A DNA stretch of 47,891 nt, taken from NCBI GenBank assembly GCA_021299185.1, contig JAJTHZ010000103.1, positions 1 through 47,891 of the forward strand. Reading direction: 5' to 3'. This document shows positions 1 through 9,659 of the stretch, piece after piece; positions within the stretch are counted from its first letter, which is position 1, and the number at the start of each line of letters is the position of its first letter. This stretch comes from Lysobacteraceae bacterium (lineage in GTDB: Bacteria > Pseudomonadota > Gammaproteobacteria > Xanthomonadales > Ahniellaceae). The translations under genes and the position numbers were made by a program. The notes under the pieces are model-generated. The model was not told the DNA's origin and ran no database searches. It worked only from the letters and a program-made list of their open reading frames with translations.

Positions 1-325
1 GGCGGCCTGCGCGCGCTGGCTCGGCGCGCGCGGCCTGCCGGTGGTGGCGCGCAACGTGCGCTGCCGCTTCGGCGAGATCGACCTCGTGCTCGACGACGGC
101 GAGGTGCTGGTGTTCGCGGAGGTCCGCCTGCGCGAGGACGACGCCTTCGGCGGCGCCGCGGCGTCGGTCGACCCGCGCAAGCAGGCGCGCATCGTGGCCT
201 GCGCGCACTGGTATCTTGTGCAGCATCCGCGCCAGGCCCTGCGCCCGTGCCGCTTCGACGTGCTGGCGGTGGGCCGCGGTGGCGCCATCGACTGGATCCG
301 CGACGCCTTCCGCCCATCATCCTGA
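1..325 (+). CDS. yraN: YraN / UPF0102 family nuclease-like protein, 5' end outside the window
   Basis: This is the C-terminal part of a YraN protein. The frame is open from base 2 and reads through the GTG at 41, so that codon is internal rather than the start. Visible family marks are NVRCRFGEIDLV, FAEVRLR and the closing CRFDVLAV...IDWIRDAFR. The Asp of GEIDLV and the Glu of AEVR match the restriction-endonuclease-like PD-(D/E)XK core of the family. Its biochemical role is not settled; a Holliday-junction-resolvase-like nuclease is the usual guess. It lies 17 bp upstream of dolP, as in the yraN-diaA-dolP neighbourhood of other gammaproteobacteria. Family assignment is firm; the N-terminus cannot be seen. 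Confidence 0.88.
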   Translation, partial: AACARWLGARGLPVVARNVRCRFGEIDLVLDDGEVLVFAEVRLREDDAFGGAAASVDPRKQARIVACAHWYLVQHPRQALRPCRFDVLAVGRGGAIDWIRDAFRPSS

Positions 326-342
326 TCCCGCGAGGACATCCC

Positions 343-918
343 ATGCTGCGACTCCTTTCGCTCGTGCTGTGCGTGACGCTGCTGCCCGGCTGCGCCGCGC
401 TGCTGGTCGGCGGGGCCGCGGCCGGTGCCGGCGCGGCCCACGATCGGCGCAGCGTGGGCACCGTGATCGACGACAACAACATCGAACTGACCGCCTACGA
501 CGCGATCAACAAGGACAAGGAGATCGCGCTCAGGAACAACGTCGGCATCGTGGTCTACAACGGCGTGATGCTGCTGATCGGCGAGGTGCGCACGGAGGAA
601 CTGCGGCAGCGCGCCGAACGCCTCGCCTCGGGCCTGCAGGGCGTGCGCCGCGTGGTCAACGAGATCTCGGTCGAGGAGCCGACCGGCTTCGGTGGCGCGA
701 CGCGCGACCGCTGGCTCACCGGGCGGGTGAAGCTGGCGCTGCTCGACATCGTCGACCAGCCGGGCTTCGACCCGACCCGGGTCAACGTCACCACCCAGAA
801 CGGCAAGGTCTACCTGATGGGCCTGGTCAGCCGCGCCGAGGCGGAGCGGGTGGTCGAGATCGCGCGCGGCGTGCCGGGCGTCGAACGGGTGGTGAAGGTG
901 TTCGAATACACCGACTGA
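343..918 (+). CDS. dolP: BON-domain outer-membrane lipoprotein (DolP/YraP-like)
   Basis: A 191-residue lipoprotein. The ATG at 343 is chosen because it directly opens a signal peptide ending in the lipobox LLPGC (Cys17), with a GAGGA ribosome site upstream. Two BON domains follow, roughly residues 45-115 and 120-190. Each has the typical pattern of a short strand, a helix and GxV motifs (GVRRVVNEISV and GVERVVKVFEY). DolP (YraP) is a dual-BON lipoprotein that binds anionic phospholipid and supports outer-membrane integrity near the BAM complex. Length and its place just after yraN agree with that identity. An OsmY-like periplasmic role is less likely because of the lipobox. Confidence 0.87.
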   Translation: MLRLLSLVLCVTLLPGCAALLVGGAAAGAGAAHDRRSVGTVIDDNNIELTAYDAINKDKEIALRNNVGIVVYNGVMLLIGEVRTEELRQRAERLASGLQGVRRVVNEISVEEPTGFGGATRDRWLTGRVKLALLDIVDQPGFDPTRVNVTTQNGKVYLMGLVSRAEAERVVEIARGVPGVERVVKVFEYTD

Positions 919-1009
919 GCGTCACCCGCCGCCGGATGAGGGAATCCGGCGCAGGACCGCGATCTCGTGGGCATGGGCCGGCGTCGCCGGCCGTCCGGGG
1001 AGACCGCCG

Positions 1010-1258
1010 ATGCTGCGCGTGATCGTCGAACGACTGGTGGGCCGGCGGCGCGCGGCGCCGCGTCCGCAGGGCGGCGGCCTCGTCGCCGAGGCGGCTCCCG
1101 GCTCGCGCCGCCACCTTGCCCGCGTCGCGGGCAGCGAGTGGCGGGCGCACTGCACCAGCGTGCCGCGCACCGCGGCCAGCCTCGACGGCGGCCTCGACCG
1201 CACGGCGGTCCTGGTCTGGCGCGACGGCGCGCGCTCCGTGCAGCCGATGGGACGTTGA
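1010..1258 (+). CDS. Small basic protein of unknown function
   Basis: An 82-residue ORF starting at ATG 1010, preceded by a good GGGGAGA ribosome site about 6 bases upstream. Codon third positions are almost all G or C, like the neighbouring real genes. The protein is Arg/Ala-rich, starts MLRVIVERLVGRR, and has no recognisable domain, signal peptide or membrane segment. It lies between dolP and the convergent rnpB gene. It could be a lineage-specific small protein, or a chance open frame in GC-rich DNA. No function is proposed. Confidence 0.42.
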   Translation: MLRVIVERLVGRRRAAPRPQGGGLVAEAAPGSRRHLARVAGSEWRAHCTSVPRTAASLDGGLDRTAVLVWRDGARSVQPMGR

Positions 1259-1264
1259 AACTCC

Positions 1265-1281
1265 CGGGGCGTCGAGCCCCG
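1265..1281 (-). terminator. Possible rnpB terminator hairpin
   Basis: A hairpin with arms CGGGGC and GCCCCG and a 5-base loop lies about 14 bases beyond the 3' end of RNase P RNA on the minus strand. It is followed there by GGGAGTTTC, so the T-run is short. It may end rnpB or act weakly in both directions. Confidence 0.4.
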
Positions 1282-1294
1282 AGGCGTGGAAGAG

Positions 1295-1667
<373 letters not shown>

Positions 1668-1672
1668 GGTGG

Positions 1673-1678
1673 AGTGTA
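1673..1678 (-). promoter_or_regulatory. -10 element of the rnpB promoter
   Basis: TACACT on the minus strand is 7 bases upstream of the 5' end predicted from helix P1 pairing, exactly where a sigma-70 -10 box should be. No convincing -35 box is visible; TTCAAC at 1700-1705 is a weak candidate with a long spacer. Confidence 0.5.
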
Positions 1679-1737
1679 GCGCGTGGGTTACTGCTGGCGG
1701 TTGAACGGCCGGGGGTCGCGGCTTCGGTCGGGGGGTA

Positions 1738-1773
1738 GGGCCCAGGGCCCAGGGCACAGGGCCCAGGGCCCAG
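1738..1773. repeat. Tandem GGGCCCA heptamer array (5 units)
   Basis: Five head-to-tail copies of GGGCCCA, the third reading GGGCACA. The array is in the 422-bp interval between rnpB (ends 1667) and mraZ (starts 2090). The same heptamer appears in reverse orientation at 1910-1938, so the two arrays could pair with each other. Apart from these arrays, the promoter and the operator, I see nothing else in the interval. Confidence 0.8.
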
Positions 1774-1909
1774 CCGACGGTAGGGAAGGGACCGCTGGGC
1801 CTCTGGCTCGGGTGACCCCTGCCGCACTCGGCTTGAACAAGCGTGTCGCGGTCGATGGGCGCCTCGACTTCAAGCCGGCCAAAGACGTCCGCCCGCCGAC
1901 GCTCTTTAC

Positions 1910-1938
1910 TGGGCCCTGGGCCCTGAGCCCTGGGCCCT
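1910..1938. repeat. Inverted TGGGCCC heptamer array (4 units)
   Basis: Four tandem copies of TGGGCCC (one reads TGAGCCC), the reverse complement of the array at 1738-1773. About 135 bp separates the two arrays. A two-unit copy occurs again at 16314-16327, straight after ftsA. Confidence 0.8.
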
Positions 1939-2013
1939 CGCGAACGTCTCGCGACTGCCGGACACATCGACTCCGCGCCTGAATCGACGCCCCGAAACCG
2001 CCACCCCGTGCCA

Positions 2014-2042
2014 TTGACAGTCTCAGACCCCGAGACTAAGGT
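2014..2042 (+). promoter_or_regulatory. Main promoter of the mraZ/dcw operon
   Basis: A perfect -35 box TTGACA (2014-2019), a 17-bp spacer and TAAGGT (2037-2042) form a good sigma-70 promoter. Transcription would start near 2050, inside the MraZ operator, which is the arrangement expected for autorepression. Confidence 0.72.
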
Positions 2043-2084
2043 GGGCGTCGGTGGTAAATCAGGGGAAATCGTGGGTTTTTCTGG
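2041..2084 (+). promoter_or_regulatory. MraZ operator: 10-bp-periodic TGGGN repeats
   Basis: Starting at 2041, each 10-bp step carries a similar pentamer: GTGGG, GTGGT, AGGGG, GTGGG and CTGGC, with 5-bp spacers. MraZ of E. coli binds direct TGGGN repeats separated by 5 nt upstream of its own gene. Here the repeats cover the predicted transcription start. The pattern is seen directly; binding is inferred from the family. Confidence 0.8.
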
Positions 2085-2089
2085 CAGCC

Positions 2090-2536
2090 ATGTTCCAGGG
2101 TGAAACGGCCATCATGATCGACGAGAAGGGGCGGATGAGCATTCCGACCGCCTATCGGGAGACCGTGGCCGGCGCCTGCGGCGGGCAGCTGGTGGCGACC
2201 TACAACCCCTTCGAGACCGGCTGCCTGTGGCTGTTCCCGCCCAAGGAGTGGGAATCGGTGCGCGACCAGGTGGTGGCGCTGCCGACCGCCAAGGCGGTGC
2301 ACCGCAACCTGCAGATGAAGCTGGTCGGCGCGGCCGCGCCGCTCGAGGTCGACGGCAGCGGTCGCGTGCTGCTGCCGGCCAGCCAGCGCGCGGCGGCCGG
2401 GATCGAGCGCAAGGCCGTGCTGCTGGGCATGGGCGCGCGGTTCGAGCTGTGGAGCGAGCAGGCCCACCTCGCGAAGGTGCGGGAGACGATTCTGGAGGAT
2501 CAGGTCACGCCGGAAATGGCGGGATTGCGGCTGTGA
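2090..2536 (+). CDS. mraZ: Transcriptional regulator MraZ
   Basis: A 148-residue MraZ, first gene of the dcw operon. The ATG at 2090 is chosen because the protein then begins [20 protein letters not shown], the normal family start. An in-frame GTG at 2051 would begin inside the operator and add 13 unrelated residues. MraZ has two AbrB/SpoVT-like swapped-hairpin repeats, here around residues 5-50 and 80-125; the second shows [13 protein letters not shown]. It assembles as a ring and represses the operon by binding the TGGGN repeats just upstream. The gap to rsmH is 40 bp. Confidence 0.95.
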   Translation: MFQGETAIMIDEKGRMSIPTAYRETVAGACGGQLVATYNPFETGCLWLFPPKEWESVRDQVVALPTAKAVHRNLQMKLVGAAAPLEVDGSGRVLLPASQRAAAGIERKAVLLGMGARFELWSEQAHLAKVRETILEDQVTPEMAGLRL

Positions 2537-2576
2537 GCGGACGTCGCGCGGGAGCCCGCGCGACGGGCGAGGAACG

Positions 2577-3506
2577 ATGGAACAGGCGGGTACCCATGTC
2601 CCGGTGCTGCGGGACGAGTCGGTGGCGGCGCTGGCGGTTCGCGGCGACGGCAGCTACCTCGACGGCACCTTCGGGCGCGGGGGCCACGCGCGCGCGGTGC
2701 TCGCGCGGCTCGGCGGCGCGGGACGGCTGCTGGTGATGGACAAGGACCCGGAGGCGATCGCCGCGGCGCAGGCGCTGGCGGCGGAAGACCCGCGGGTCCG
2801 CGTGCGGCATGGATCGTTCGCGCGCATGGATGAGTGGGCCGACGCGCGGGAAGGGCTGGACGGCGTGCTGCTGGACCTCGGCGTGTCGTCGCCGCAGATC
2901 GACCAGCCGGCGCGCGGGTTCAGTTTCCAGGCCGACGGCCCGCTCGACATGCGGATGGACCCGACGCAGGGCGCCAGCGCCGCGCAGTGGCTCGCGCGCG
3001 CCGGCGAGCGGGAGATCGCCGACGCGCTGTTCGCGTTCGGCGAGGAGCGGGACAGCCGGCGCATCGCGCGCGCGGTGGTGGCGCGGCGCGCCGAGGCGCC
3101 GATCGAGACCACCCGCGAGCTGGCCGAGCTGGTGGCGCGGGCCGTGCGGTCGCGCGAGCCGGGCAAGCACCCGGCGACGCGCACCTTCCAGGCCCTGCGC
3201 ATCGTGGTCAACGGCGAGCTCGACGATCTCGCCGCGGGTTTGCAGGCGGCGGTCGCATGCCTCCGGGCAGGCGGGCGCCTGGCGGTGATCAGTTTCCATT
3301 CGCTGGAGGACCGCGTGGTCAAGCGCTTCATCCGCGACGCATCCCGCGTGGCCGCCCCCGGGCGCCGCGGGCTGCCGCCGCCGGTGGACGCACCGGCCCC
3401 GCGGTTGCGCGCGGTGGGTGAGGCGGTGCTGCCGTCGGCGGCCGAGACCGCCGCCAATCCGCGCGCGCGCAGCGCGGTGCTGCGGGTCGCGGAGCGCCTG
3501 CCGTGA
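2577..3506 (+). CDS. rsmH: 16S rRNA (cytosine-1402-N4)-methyltransferase
   Basis: A 309-residue RsmH (MraW), the SAM-dependent enzyme that methylates N4 of C1402 in the ribosomal decoding centre. Visible landmarks are [13 protein letters not shown] at the N-terminus, [16 protein letters not shown] (SAM-binding loop), [34 protein letters not shown] and [15 protein letters not shown] near the C-terminus. Length is typical. The start at ATG 2577 follows GAGGAA. Its last codon overlaps the ftsL start by 4 bp (GTGA), which suggests translational coupling. Confidence 0.96.
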   Translation: MEQAGTHVPVLRDESVAALAVRGDGSYLDGTFGRGGHARAVLARLGGAGRLLVMDKDPEAIAAAQALAAEDPRVRVRHGSFARMDEWADAREGLDGVLLDLGVSSPQIDQPARGFSFQADGPLDMRMDPTQGASAAQWLARAGEREIADALFAFGEERDSRRIARAVVARRAEAPIETTRELAELVARAVRSREPGKHPATRTFQALRIVVNGELDDLAAGLQAAVACLRAGGRLAVISFHSLEDRVVKRFIRDASRVAAPGRRGLPPPVDAPAPRLRAVGEAVLPSAAETAANPRARSAVLRVAERLP

Positions 3507-3775
3507 GGGCGGGCGCGCTGCTGGCCTGGGCGCTGCTGCTGGGCGCGGCAGTGGCGAGCGCGGTGGGCGTGGTCTACGCCCGCCACGAGAGCCGCCGGCT
3601 GTTCGTGGAACTGAGCGCGCTGGAAGCGGCGCGCGACGAATTGAACATCGACTTCGGGCGACTGCAGCTGGAGCAGGCGACCTGGGGCGATACGAATCGA
3701 ATCGAGAAGATCGCTCGCGGCGAACTCGGGATGGATTTCCCGGCGCCGACGGCGACGCGAGTGATCCGGCGGTGA
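3503..3775 (+). CDS. ftsL: Cell division protein FtsL
   Basis: A 90-residue bitopic membrane protein starting at GTG 3503, overlapping the rsmH stop. One membrane segment covers roughly residues 4-24. A leucine-zipper-like coiled coil ([19 protein letters not shown]) and the conserved end [11 protein letters not shown] follow. FtsL forms a periplasmic coiled coil with FtsB and joins FtsQ and FtsWI in the divisome. The sequence is weakly conserved across the family, but its position between rsmH and ftsI and its topology are diagnostic. Confidence 0.93.
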   Translation: MRAGALLAWALLLGAAVASAVGVVYARHESRRLFVELSALEAARDELNIDFGRLQLEQATWGDTNRIEKIARGELGMDFPAPTATRVIRR

Positions 3776-3956
3776 GGGGGAAGACCGAAGCCATGCACGA
3801 ACGGCTGCAGCACGCAGCGGTTTCGAGGGCCAGGGGGTGCCACGGCACCCGCTGCGGCCCGGCGCGGTCCCGTTCCCGCCGGGCCGCCGCCGAACCCGTA
3901 CCGCGCGCGTCCGCGCGCGGTGCCGTCCGTGCGCGCCGGCCGCGGCGGGAGCGCGC
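3776..3956 (+). other. 181-bp ftsL-ftsI interval with an uncertain small ORF
   Basis: The rest of the operon is tightly packed, so this gap stands out. It holds an ORF from ATG 3793 to the TGA at 3958-3960 (55 codons, Arg/Ala-rich), preceded by GGGGGAAG and overlapping the ftsI ATG by 4 bp. The ftsI frame is also open from GTG 3837, which would add 40 Pro/Arg-rich residues to FtsI. Either reading, or neither, may be used. Confidence 0.3.
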
Positions 3957-5738
3957 ATGAGGCCCAACGCCCCGTCCGCCATCAAGACCCCGCAGGTGCG
4001 CACGCGCCTGCGCCTGCACGCCATCGCCATGCTGCTCGCGCTCGGCGGCACCGCGCTGGTGGTGCGCGCGGTCGACCTGCAGGTGGTGCGCAACGAGTTC
4101 TACCAGAACCAGGGCGACCAGCGTTTCGTGCGCGAGCGCGCGATCCCGGTCTCGCGCGGCATGGTGGTCGACCGCAATGGCGAGCCGTTGGCGGTGTCGA
4201 CGCCGGTGGAGTCGATCTGGGCCGAACCGAAGGAAGTGCTGGCGCACCGCGAGCGCATCCCCGACCTAGCGCGCGCGCTCGGCGTCGACGCGGTCGAGTT
4301 CGAGCAGCGCCTCGCGCAGCGCGCCGACCGCGAGTTCGTCTACCTGCGCCGCCACCTGCCGCCCGACCAGTCGGCCGCGGTGCTGGCGCTCGGCGTGCCC
4401 GGCGTCAACGTGCAGCGCGAGTTCCGCCGCTACTACCCGGCGGGCGAGGCGATGGCCCACGTGCTGGGCTTCACCAACATCGACGACCGCGGCCAGGAGG
4501 GCCTGGAACTCGCGTTCGACGAGTGGCTGACCGGCACGCCCGGCATGAAGCGCGTGATCCAGGACCGCCGCGGCGAGGTGGTGGAGAACGTCGAACTGGT
4601 GCGCGAGCCGCAGCCGGGCCGCGACCTGCGCCTGTCGATCGACCGCCGGCTGCAGCACCTCGCCTACAAGGAGATCGTCGCCGCGGTGGCCGAGCATCGC
4701 GCGCGCGCCGGCAGCATGGTGGTGCTGGACGTGCGCACGGGCGAGATCCTCGCCATGGCCAACTGGCCGTCCTACAACCCGAACGCGCGCGGCGCCTCGG
4801 AGGCCAGCGCGCGCCGCAATCGCGCGGTCACCGACGTCATCGAGCCCGGCTCGGTGGTCAAGGTGCTGACCGTGGGCGCGGGGTTGGAGAGCGGCAAGTT
4901 CAAGCCCGAGACCCTGATCGACACCACGCCGGGCTGGATGCCGGTGGCCAACCACGTGGTGCGCGACATCCGCAATTTCGGCGTCGTCGACCTCACCCGG
5001 CTGCTGGTGAAGTCGAGCAACGTGGCCTCGACGCGGATCGCGCAGCAGCTCACCGACGAGCACCTGTACGACATGTTCCGCCGCTTCGGCTTTGGCCAGG
5101 CCACCGGCTGCGGCTTCCCCGGCGAGTCGGCCGGCGTGCTGTCGGCGCCGAACCGCTGGGGTCCGGTGGAGAAGGCGACGCTGTCGTACGGCTACGGCCT
5201 GTCGGTCACCCCGCTGCAGTTGGCGCAGGCCTACGCCGCGATCGGCAACGGCGGACGCCTGCGTGCGCCGACCTTCGTCGCCGGTGCGCAGACGCCGGAC
5301 GCCGCCGTGCTCGACCCGCAGATCGCGCGCACCCTGGTCGACATGCTCACCCACGTGGTCGCTGAGGGCTCCGGCGCCAAGGCATCGGTGCCGAACTACC
5401 ACGTCGCGGGCAAGACCGGCACCTCGCGCAAGGCGATGGCTGGCGGCTACCAGAGCCGCTACATCAGCGTGTTCGCGGGCCTGGTGCCGTCCAGCGCGCC
5501 GCGCCTGGCCGCGGTGGTGGTGATCGACGACCCGCAGGGCGATGCCTATTACGGCGGCCTGGTCGCGGCCCCGGTGTTCGGGCGCGTCATGCCGGGCGCG
5601 TTGCGGCTGCTCGACATCACGCCCGACAACCTCGACGCGACGCTGGCCGGGATGACGCCGACCACGCTGCCGGCCGCGGCGGCCCCCGACGCCGACGCCG
5701 ACGTGCATTCGCCGTTCGCCGAAGGGGTGCAGCCGTGA
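3957..5738 (+). CDS. ftsI: Penicillin-binding protein 3, septal transpeptidase
   Basis: A 593-residue class B PBP. ATG 3957 is preferred because it follows GGGAG and gives a short cytoplasmic tail before the membrane anchor (about residues 22-42). The pedestal domain follows, then the transpeptidase domain. The catalytic motifs are SVVK with Ser299, SSN at 353-355 and KTG at 486-488. FtsI cross-links septal peptidoglycan together with the glycan polymerase FtsW. Length matches PBP3 of gammaproteobacteria. The last bases overlap the murE start (GTGA). A longer start at GTG 3837 is possible but its added sequence is low-complexity. Confidence 0.95.
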   Translation: MRPNAPSAIKTPQVRTRLRLHAIAMLLALGGTALVVRAVDLQVVRNEFYQNQGDQRFVRERAIPVSRGMVVDRNGEPLAVSTPVESIWAEPKEVLAHRERIPDLARALGVDAVEFEQRLAQRADREFVYLRRHLPPDQSAAVLALGVPGVNVQREFRRYYPAGEAMAHVLGFTNIDDRGQEGLELAFDEWLTGTPGMKRVIQDRRGEVVENVELVREPQPGRDLRLSIDRRLQHLAYKEIVAAVAEHRARAGSMVVLDVRTGEILAMANWPSYNPNARGASEASARRNRAVTDVIEPGSVVKVLTVGAGLESGKFKPETLIDTTPGWMPVANHVVRDIRNFGVVDLTRLLVKSSNVASTRIAQQLTDEHLYDMFRRFGFGQATGCGFPGESAGVLSAPNRWGPVEKATLSYGYGLSVTPLQLAQAYAAIGNGGRLRAPTFVAGAQTPDAAVLDPQIARTLVDMLTHVVAEGSGAKASVPNYHVAGKTGTSRKAMAGGYQSRYISVFAGLVPSSAPRLAAVVVIDDPQGDAYYGGLVAAPVFGRVMPGALRLLDITPDNLDATLAGMTPTTLPAAAAPDADADVHSPFAEGVQP

Positions 5739-7210
5739 GCGCGCCGCGCGACCTCGGCATGCTGCTCGGCGACATCGCCGACGCCGGCAGCGCGCGAGTG
5801 CTGCCGGTGGCGGGGCTGGCGCTGGACTCGCGGCAGGTGGGTGCCGGCGACGTGTTCGTGGCCCTGCGCGGCACGCGCGCCCACGGCATCGAGCATGCCG
5901 CCGGCGCGGTCGCGCGCGGCGCGGTCGCGGTGCTGTTCGAACCCCCGGCGGCGGCGCCCGATCTGCCGGTGCCGGTGATCGCGGTGCCCGGCCTGCGCAC
6001 GCGGCTCGGCGCGATCGCGGCGCGCTGGTACGGCGAGCCGTCGCAGGCGCTGCGCGTGGTCGGCGTCACCGGCACCAACGGCAAGACCTCGACCGTGCAA
6101 CTCGTCGCGCAGGCGCTGACCCGGCTCGGCGCGCGGGTCGGCACCATCGGCACGCTCGGCGCCGGCGTGCACGGCACCCCGCTGTCCGGCGAGCGCACCA
6201 CGCCCGACGTGATCAGCGTGCACCGCCTGCTGGCGGGTTTCCGCGCCGCCGGCTGCGACCACGCGGCGATGGAGGTGTCCTCGCACGCGCTCGACCAGGG
6301 CCGCGTGGACGCGGTGCGCTACGCGGTCGCGGTGTTCACCAACCTGACCCGCGACCACCTCGACTACCACGGCACGATGGACGCCTACTTCGAGGCGAAG
6401 GCGAAGCTGTTCCAGGTGCCCGGGCTGGCCTGCGCGGTGGTCAACGTCGACGACGAATGGGGCTGCCGGCTCGCCGCGCGGCCGGGCCAGGCCGCGCGCA
6501 CGTTCACCACCAGCGCGGCCGGCGCGCGCGATGCCGACCTCGCCGCGCACGATGTCGTGCTCGGCGCGGCCGGCATCGGTTTCCTGTTGTACACGCCCTG
6601 GGGCGAGGCGCGCATCGCATCGCCGCTGCTCGGCCGCTTCAACGTCGACAACCTGCTCGCGGTGGCGGGCTGCCTCGGCGCGCTCGGCCATCCGCTGCCG
6701 GCGATCGCCGCCACCCTCGGGGACCTGCAGCCGGTCGCCGGCCGCATGAATCGCCTCGGTGGCGCCGGATCCGCGCCGCTGGTGGTGGTCGACTACGCGC
6801 ACTCGCCCGACGCGCTGGAGCAGGCGCTGCGCTCGCTGCGCGCACACACCGCCGGCCGGCTGTGGTGCGTGTTCGGCTGCGGCGGCGAGCGCGACGCCGG
6901 CAAGCGCCCGCAGATGGGCGCGATCGCGGAGCGCCTCGCCGACCGCGTGGTGGTGACCGACGACAACCCGCGCGGCGAGGACGGCGATGCCATCGTGGCC
7001 CAGGTCCTCGCCGGCCTCGCCGATCCGTCGCGAGCGCTGGTGCGGCGCGACCGCGCGCAGGCGATCGCGCTGGCGGTGGCGCAGGCCGCACCCGGCGACA
7101 CCGTGCTGGTGGCCGGCAAGGGCCACGAGGCCTACCAGGAAGCGGGCGGCGAGAAGCGGCCGTTCGACGACCTCGACTGCGCGCGCCGCGCGCTGCAGGC
7201 CCGCGCATGA
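5735..7210 (+). CDS. murE: UDP-MurNAc-L-Ala-D-Glu:meso-diaminopimelate ligase
   Basis: A 491-residue Mur ligase that adds the third stem-peptide residue in the cytoplasm. The order is an N-terminal UDP-binding domain ([19 protein letters not shown]), the ATP loop [13 protein letters not shown], then [12 protein letters not shown] and the C-terminal domain. DNPRGED near residue 412 is the motif that marks meso-diaminopimelate rather than lysine specificity, as expected for a Gram-negative wall. GTG 5735 overlaps the ftsI stop, and the end overlaps murF as ATGA. One point of family interest is that xanthomonads may feed this enzyme through a MurD2/MurL route. Confidence 0.97.
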   Translation: MSAPRDLGMLLGDIADAGSARVLPVAGLALDSRQVGAGDVFVALRGTRAHGIEHAAGAVARGAVAVLFEPPAAAPDLPVPVIAVPGLRTRLGAIAARWYGEPSQALRVVGVTGTNGKTSTVQLVAQALTRLGARVGTIGTLGAGVHGTPLSGERTTPDVISVHRLLAGFRAAGCDHAAMEVSSHALDQGRVDAVRYAVAVFTNLTRDHLDYHGTMDAYFEAKAKLFQVPGLACAVVNVDDEWGCRLAARPGQAARTFTTSAAGARDADLAAHDVVLGAAGIGFLLYTPWGEARIASPLLGRFNVDNLLAVAGCLGALGHPLPAIAATLGDLQPVAGRMNRLGGAGSAPLVVVDYAHSPDALEQALRSLRAHTAGRLWCVFGCGGERDAGKRPQMGAIAERLADRVVVTDDNPRGEDGDAIVAQVLAGLADPSRALVRRDRAQAIALAVAQAAPGDTVLVAGKGHEAYQEAGGEKRPFDDLDCARRALQARA

Positions 7211-8586
7211 TCCGCGCGCGCCTGTTCGATGCGGCCGCCGCGATGGGCGGCAGCCTGCTCGGCGCCGACGTCGAATTCGCCGGCGTGTCGACCGACAGCC
7301 GTGCCGTGGCCGGCGGCGCGCTGTTCGTCGCCCTGCGCGGCGAGCGCTTTGACGGCCACGCCTTCGTCGCCGACGCCGCGCGCCGCGGCGCCGCGGCGGC
7401 GGTGGTCGAGCGTCCGCTGGCCGACGTCGCGCTGCCGCAGGTGGTGGTCGCCGACACGCTGGCCGCGCTGTCGACGCTCGCCGCGTCCTGGCGCCGGCAA
7501 TTGCCGGCGAAAGTGGTCACCGTCGCGGGTTCGAACGGCAAGACCACCACGCGCACCCTGGTGCAGGCCATCCTCGCCGAGGCGGGCCACACCGGCGGCA
7601 CGCGCGGCAACCTCAACAACGAGGTCGGACTGCCGCTCTCGGTGCTGTCGCTGGACCCCGCGATGGACTACGCCGTGCTCGAGATGGGCGAAGGCCGGCC
7701 CGGCGACGTCGCCGAGATCGCGCGCGTGGCGCGCGCCGACGTCGCGGTGGTGACCAACGTCGGACCCGCGCACCTGGAGCGGCTCGGCAGCGTCGAGGGC
7801 GCTGCGCGCACGCTGGCCGGCGCCTACCAGGAACTCGCCGACGGCGGCACCGGCGTGGTCAACGCCGACGATGCGTTCGCGCCGTTCTTCCGCGCCGCGC
7901 TCGGCGCGCGGCGGCGGATCGACTTCGGCCTGGTGCTGGACGCCGCGGTGCGCGCCGACGACCTGCGGGTCGGCGAGCGCAGCCACTTCACCCTCGTCAC
8001 GCCGTCCGGCAGCGCGGCGGTCGAGCTGCCGCTGCCCGGCCGCCACAACGTGATGAACGCGCTCGCCGCCGCGGCCTGCGCGCACGCGCTCGATATCGGC
8101 GCCGGGCCGATCGCGCGTGCCCTGTCGACCGCGCAGGGCGTGGCCGGCCGGCTCACGCGCCACGACGCGCCGGCCGGCTGGACCCTGTTCGACGATGCGT
8201 ACAACGCCAACCCCGCATCGACCAAGGCCGGCATCGCGACGCTCGCCGCGACGGGCGGCGAGTGCTGGCTGGCGCTCGGCGACATGAAGGAGCTGGGCGC
8301 GCGTGAGGCCGAACTGCACGCGGACGTCGGCCGCTTCGCGCGCGAAGCGGGGCTGTCGCGAATGTTCGCGGTCGGTCCGCTGGCCGCGCACGCGGCGGCC
8401 GCCTTCGGCCCGGCGGCCCAGGTCTATCCGGACCGCGAGACGCTCGCCGCCGACCTCGCCGCCGCGCTGGTGCCGGGGGTGCGCGTGCTGGTCAAGGGCT
8501 CGCGCAGCGCCGGCATGGACCTGGTGGTGTCGAAGGTGTTGGCCGCGCACGGCCTCGCCCACGCCGGAGGCGCCCATGCTGCTTGA
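7207..8586 (+). CDS. murF: UDP-MurNAc-tripeptide:D-Ala-D-Ala ligase
   Basis: A 459-residue Mur ligase that adds D-Ala-D-Ala to complete the UDP-MurNAc pentapeptide. ATG 7207 overlaps the murE stop (ATGA). Motifs seen are the N-terminal [22 protein letters not shown], the ATP loop [13 protein letters not shown], the [16 protein letters not shown] segment typical of Mur[12 protein letters not shown] and [10 protein letters not shown]. The 3' end runs 11 bp into mraY. Length and motif order are standard. Confidence 0.97.
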   Translation: MIRARLFDAAAAMGGSLLGADVEFAGVSTDSRAVAGGALFVALRGERFDGHAFVADAARRGAAAAVVERPLADVALPQVVVADTLAALSTLAASWRRQLPAKVVTVAGSNGKTTTRTLVQAILAEAGHTGGTRGNLNNEVGLPLSVLSLDPAMDYAVLEMGEGRPGDVAEIARVARADVAVVTNVGPAHLERLGSVEGAARTLAGAYQELADGGTGVVNADDAFAPFFRAALGARRRIDFGLVLDAAVRADDLRVGERSHFTLVTPSGSAAVELPLPGRHNVMNALAAAACAHALDIGAGPIARALSTAQGVAGRLTRHDAPAGWTLFDDAYNANPASTKAGIATLAATGGECWLALGDMKELGAREAELHADVGRFAREAGLSRMFAVGPLAAHAAAAFGPAAQVYPDRETLAADLAAALVPGVRVLVKGSRSAGMDLVVSKVLAAHGLAHAGGAHAA

Positions 8587-9658
8587 ACTCGCGCGCCTGC
8601 TGGAACAGCACTTCAGCGGCTTCAACCTGTTCCAGTACCTCACGTTCCGCTCGATCCTGTCGGCGCTGACCGCGCTCGGCGTGTCGCTGCTGCTGGGTCC
8701 GAAGTTCATCCGCAAGCTGGCCGAGATGAAGGCCGGCCAGCCGATCCGCGACGACGGCCCGAAGAGCCATTTCTCCAAGGCCGGCACGCCGACCATGGGT
8801 GGCACCCTGATCCTCACCGCGATCGCGGTCGCGACCCTGCTGTGGGCCGACCTCGGCAACCGCTACGTGTGGATCGTGCTGTTCGTGCTGTTCGCGTTCG
8901 GCTTCGTCGGCTGGCTCGACGACTGGCTCAAGCTCGCGAAGAAGAACCCGAAGGGCCTGTCGGCGCGCTGGAAGTACGCCCTGCAGTCGGTGTTCGGCGC
9001 CATCGCGGCGGTCTGGCTGTACGTCTCGGCCGACGTGCCGGCGGCGACCGAACTGATCGTGCCGTTCTTCAAGCAGGTGGCGATCCCGCTCGGCCTGCTG
9101 TTCCCGGTGATGGCGTACTTCTGGATCGTCGGTTTCTCCAACGCGGTGAACCTGACCGACGGCCTCGACGGGCTGGCGATCGTGCCCTCGGTGATGGTGG
9201 CCGGCGCGCTCGGCATCTTCGCCTACGTCGCCGGCAACAGCGTGTTCAGCGACTACCTGCAGCTGCCCTTCATCCCCGGCGCGGGCGAGATGTCGATCAT
9301 CTGCGGCGCGCTGGCCGGCGCCGGGCTCGGCTTCCTGTGGTTCAACACCTATCCGGCGCAGGTGTTCATGGGCGACGTCGGCGCGCTCGCGGTCGGCGCG
9401 GCCATCGGCACCATCGCGATCATCACCCGCCAGGAACTGATCCTGGTCGTGATGGGCGGCGTGTTCGTGATGGAGACGGTGTCGGTGATGCTGCAGGTGG
9501 CGAGCTTCAAGCTCACCGGCCGGCGCATCTTCCGGATGGCGCCGATCCACCACCACTTCGAACTCAAGGGCTGGCCGGAGCCGCGCGTGATCGTGCGCTT
9601 CTGGATCATCAGCGTGGTGCTGGTGCTGGTCTCCCTCGCCACCCTGAAGGTGCGCTGA
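8576..9658 (+). CDS. mraY: Phospho-MurNAc-pentapeptide translocase
   Basis: A 360-residue polytopic inner-membrane enzyme that transfers phospho-MurNAc-pentapeptide to undecaprenyl phosphate, making lipid I. ATG 8576 gives exactly the usual length and N-terminus [19 protein letters not shown]. Conserved segments are [10 protein letters not shown], the Asp pair in [42 protein letters not shown] and [16 protein letters not shown] near the end. About ten membrane segments are visible. ftsW starts one base after the stop; murD, which sits here in many gammaproteobacteria, is absent. Confidence 0.97.
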   Translation: MLLELARLLEQHFSGFNLFQYLTFRSILSALTALGVSLLLGPKFIRKLAEMKAGQPIRDDGPKSHFSKAGTPTMGGTLILTAIAVATLLWADLGNRYVWIVLFVLFAFGFVGWLDDWLKLAKKNPKGLSARWKYALQSVFGAIAAVWLYVSADVPAATELIVPFFKQVAIPLGLLFPVMAYFWIVGFSNAVNLTDGLDGLAIVPSVMVAGALGIFAYVAGNSVFSDYLQLPFIPGAGEMSIICGALAGAGLGFLWFNTYPAQVFMGDVGALAVGAAIGTIAIITRQELILVVMGGVFVMETVSVMLQVASFKLTGRRIFRMAPIHHHFELKGWPEPRVIVRFWIISVVLVLVSLATLKVR

Positions 9659-9659
9659 G

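Noticed and set aside
2051-2089. Earlier GTG start for mraZ
   Set aside because: It lies inside the MraZ operator and adds residues not found in the family.
2505-4247. Long minus-strand open frames opposite rsmH, ftsI and other dcw genes
   Set aside because: They lie antisense to recognisable genes, have no family motifs, and are expected in DNA this GC-rich.
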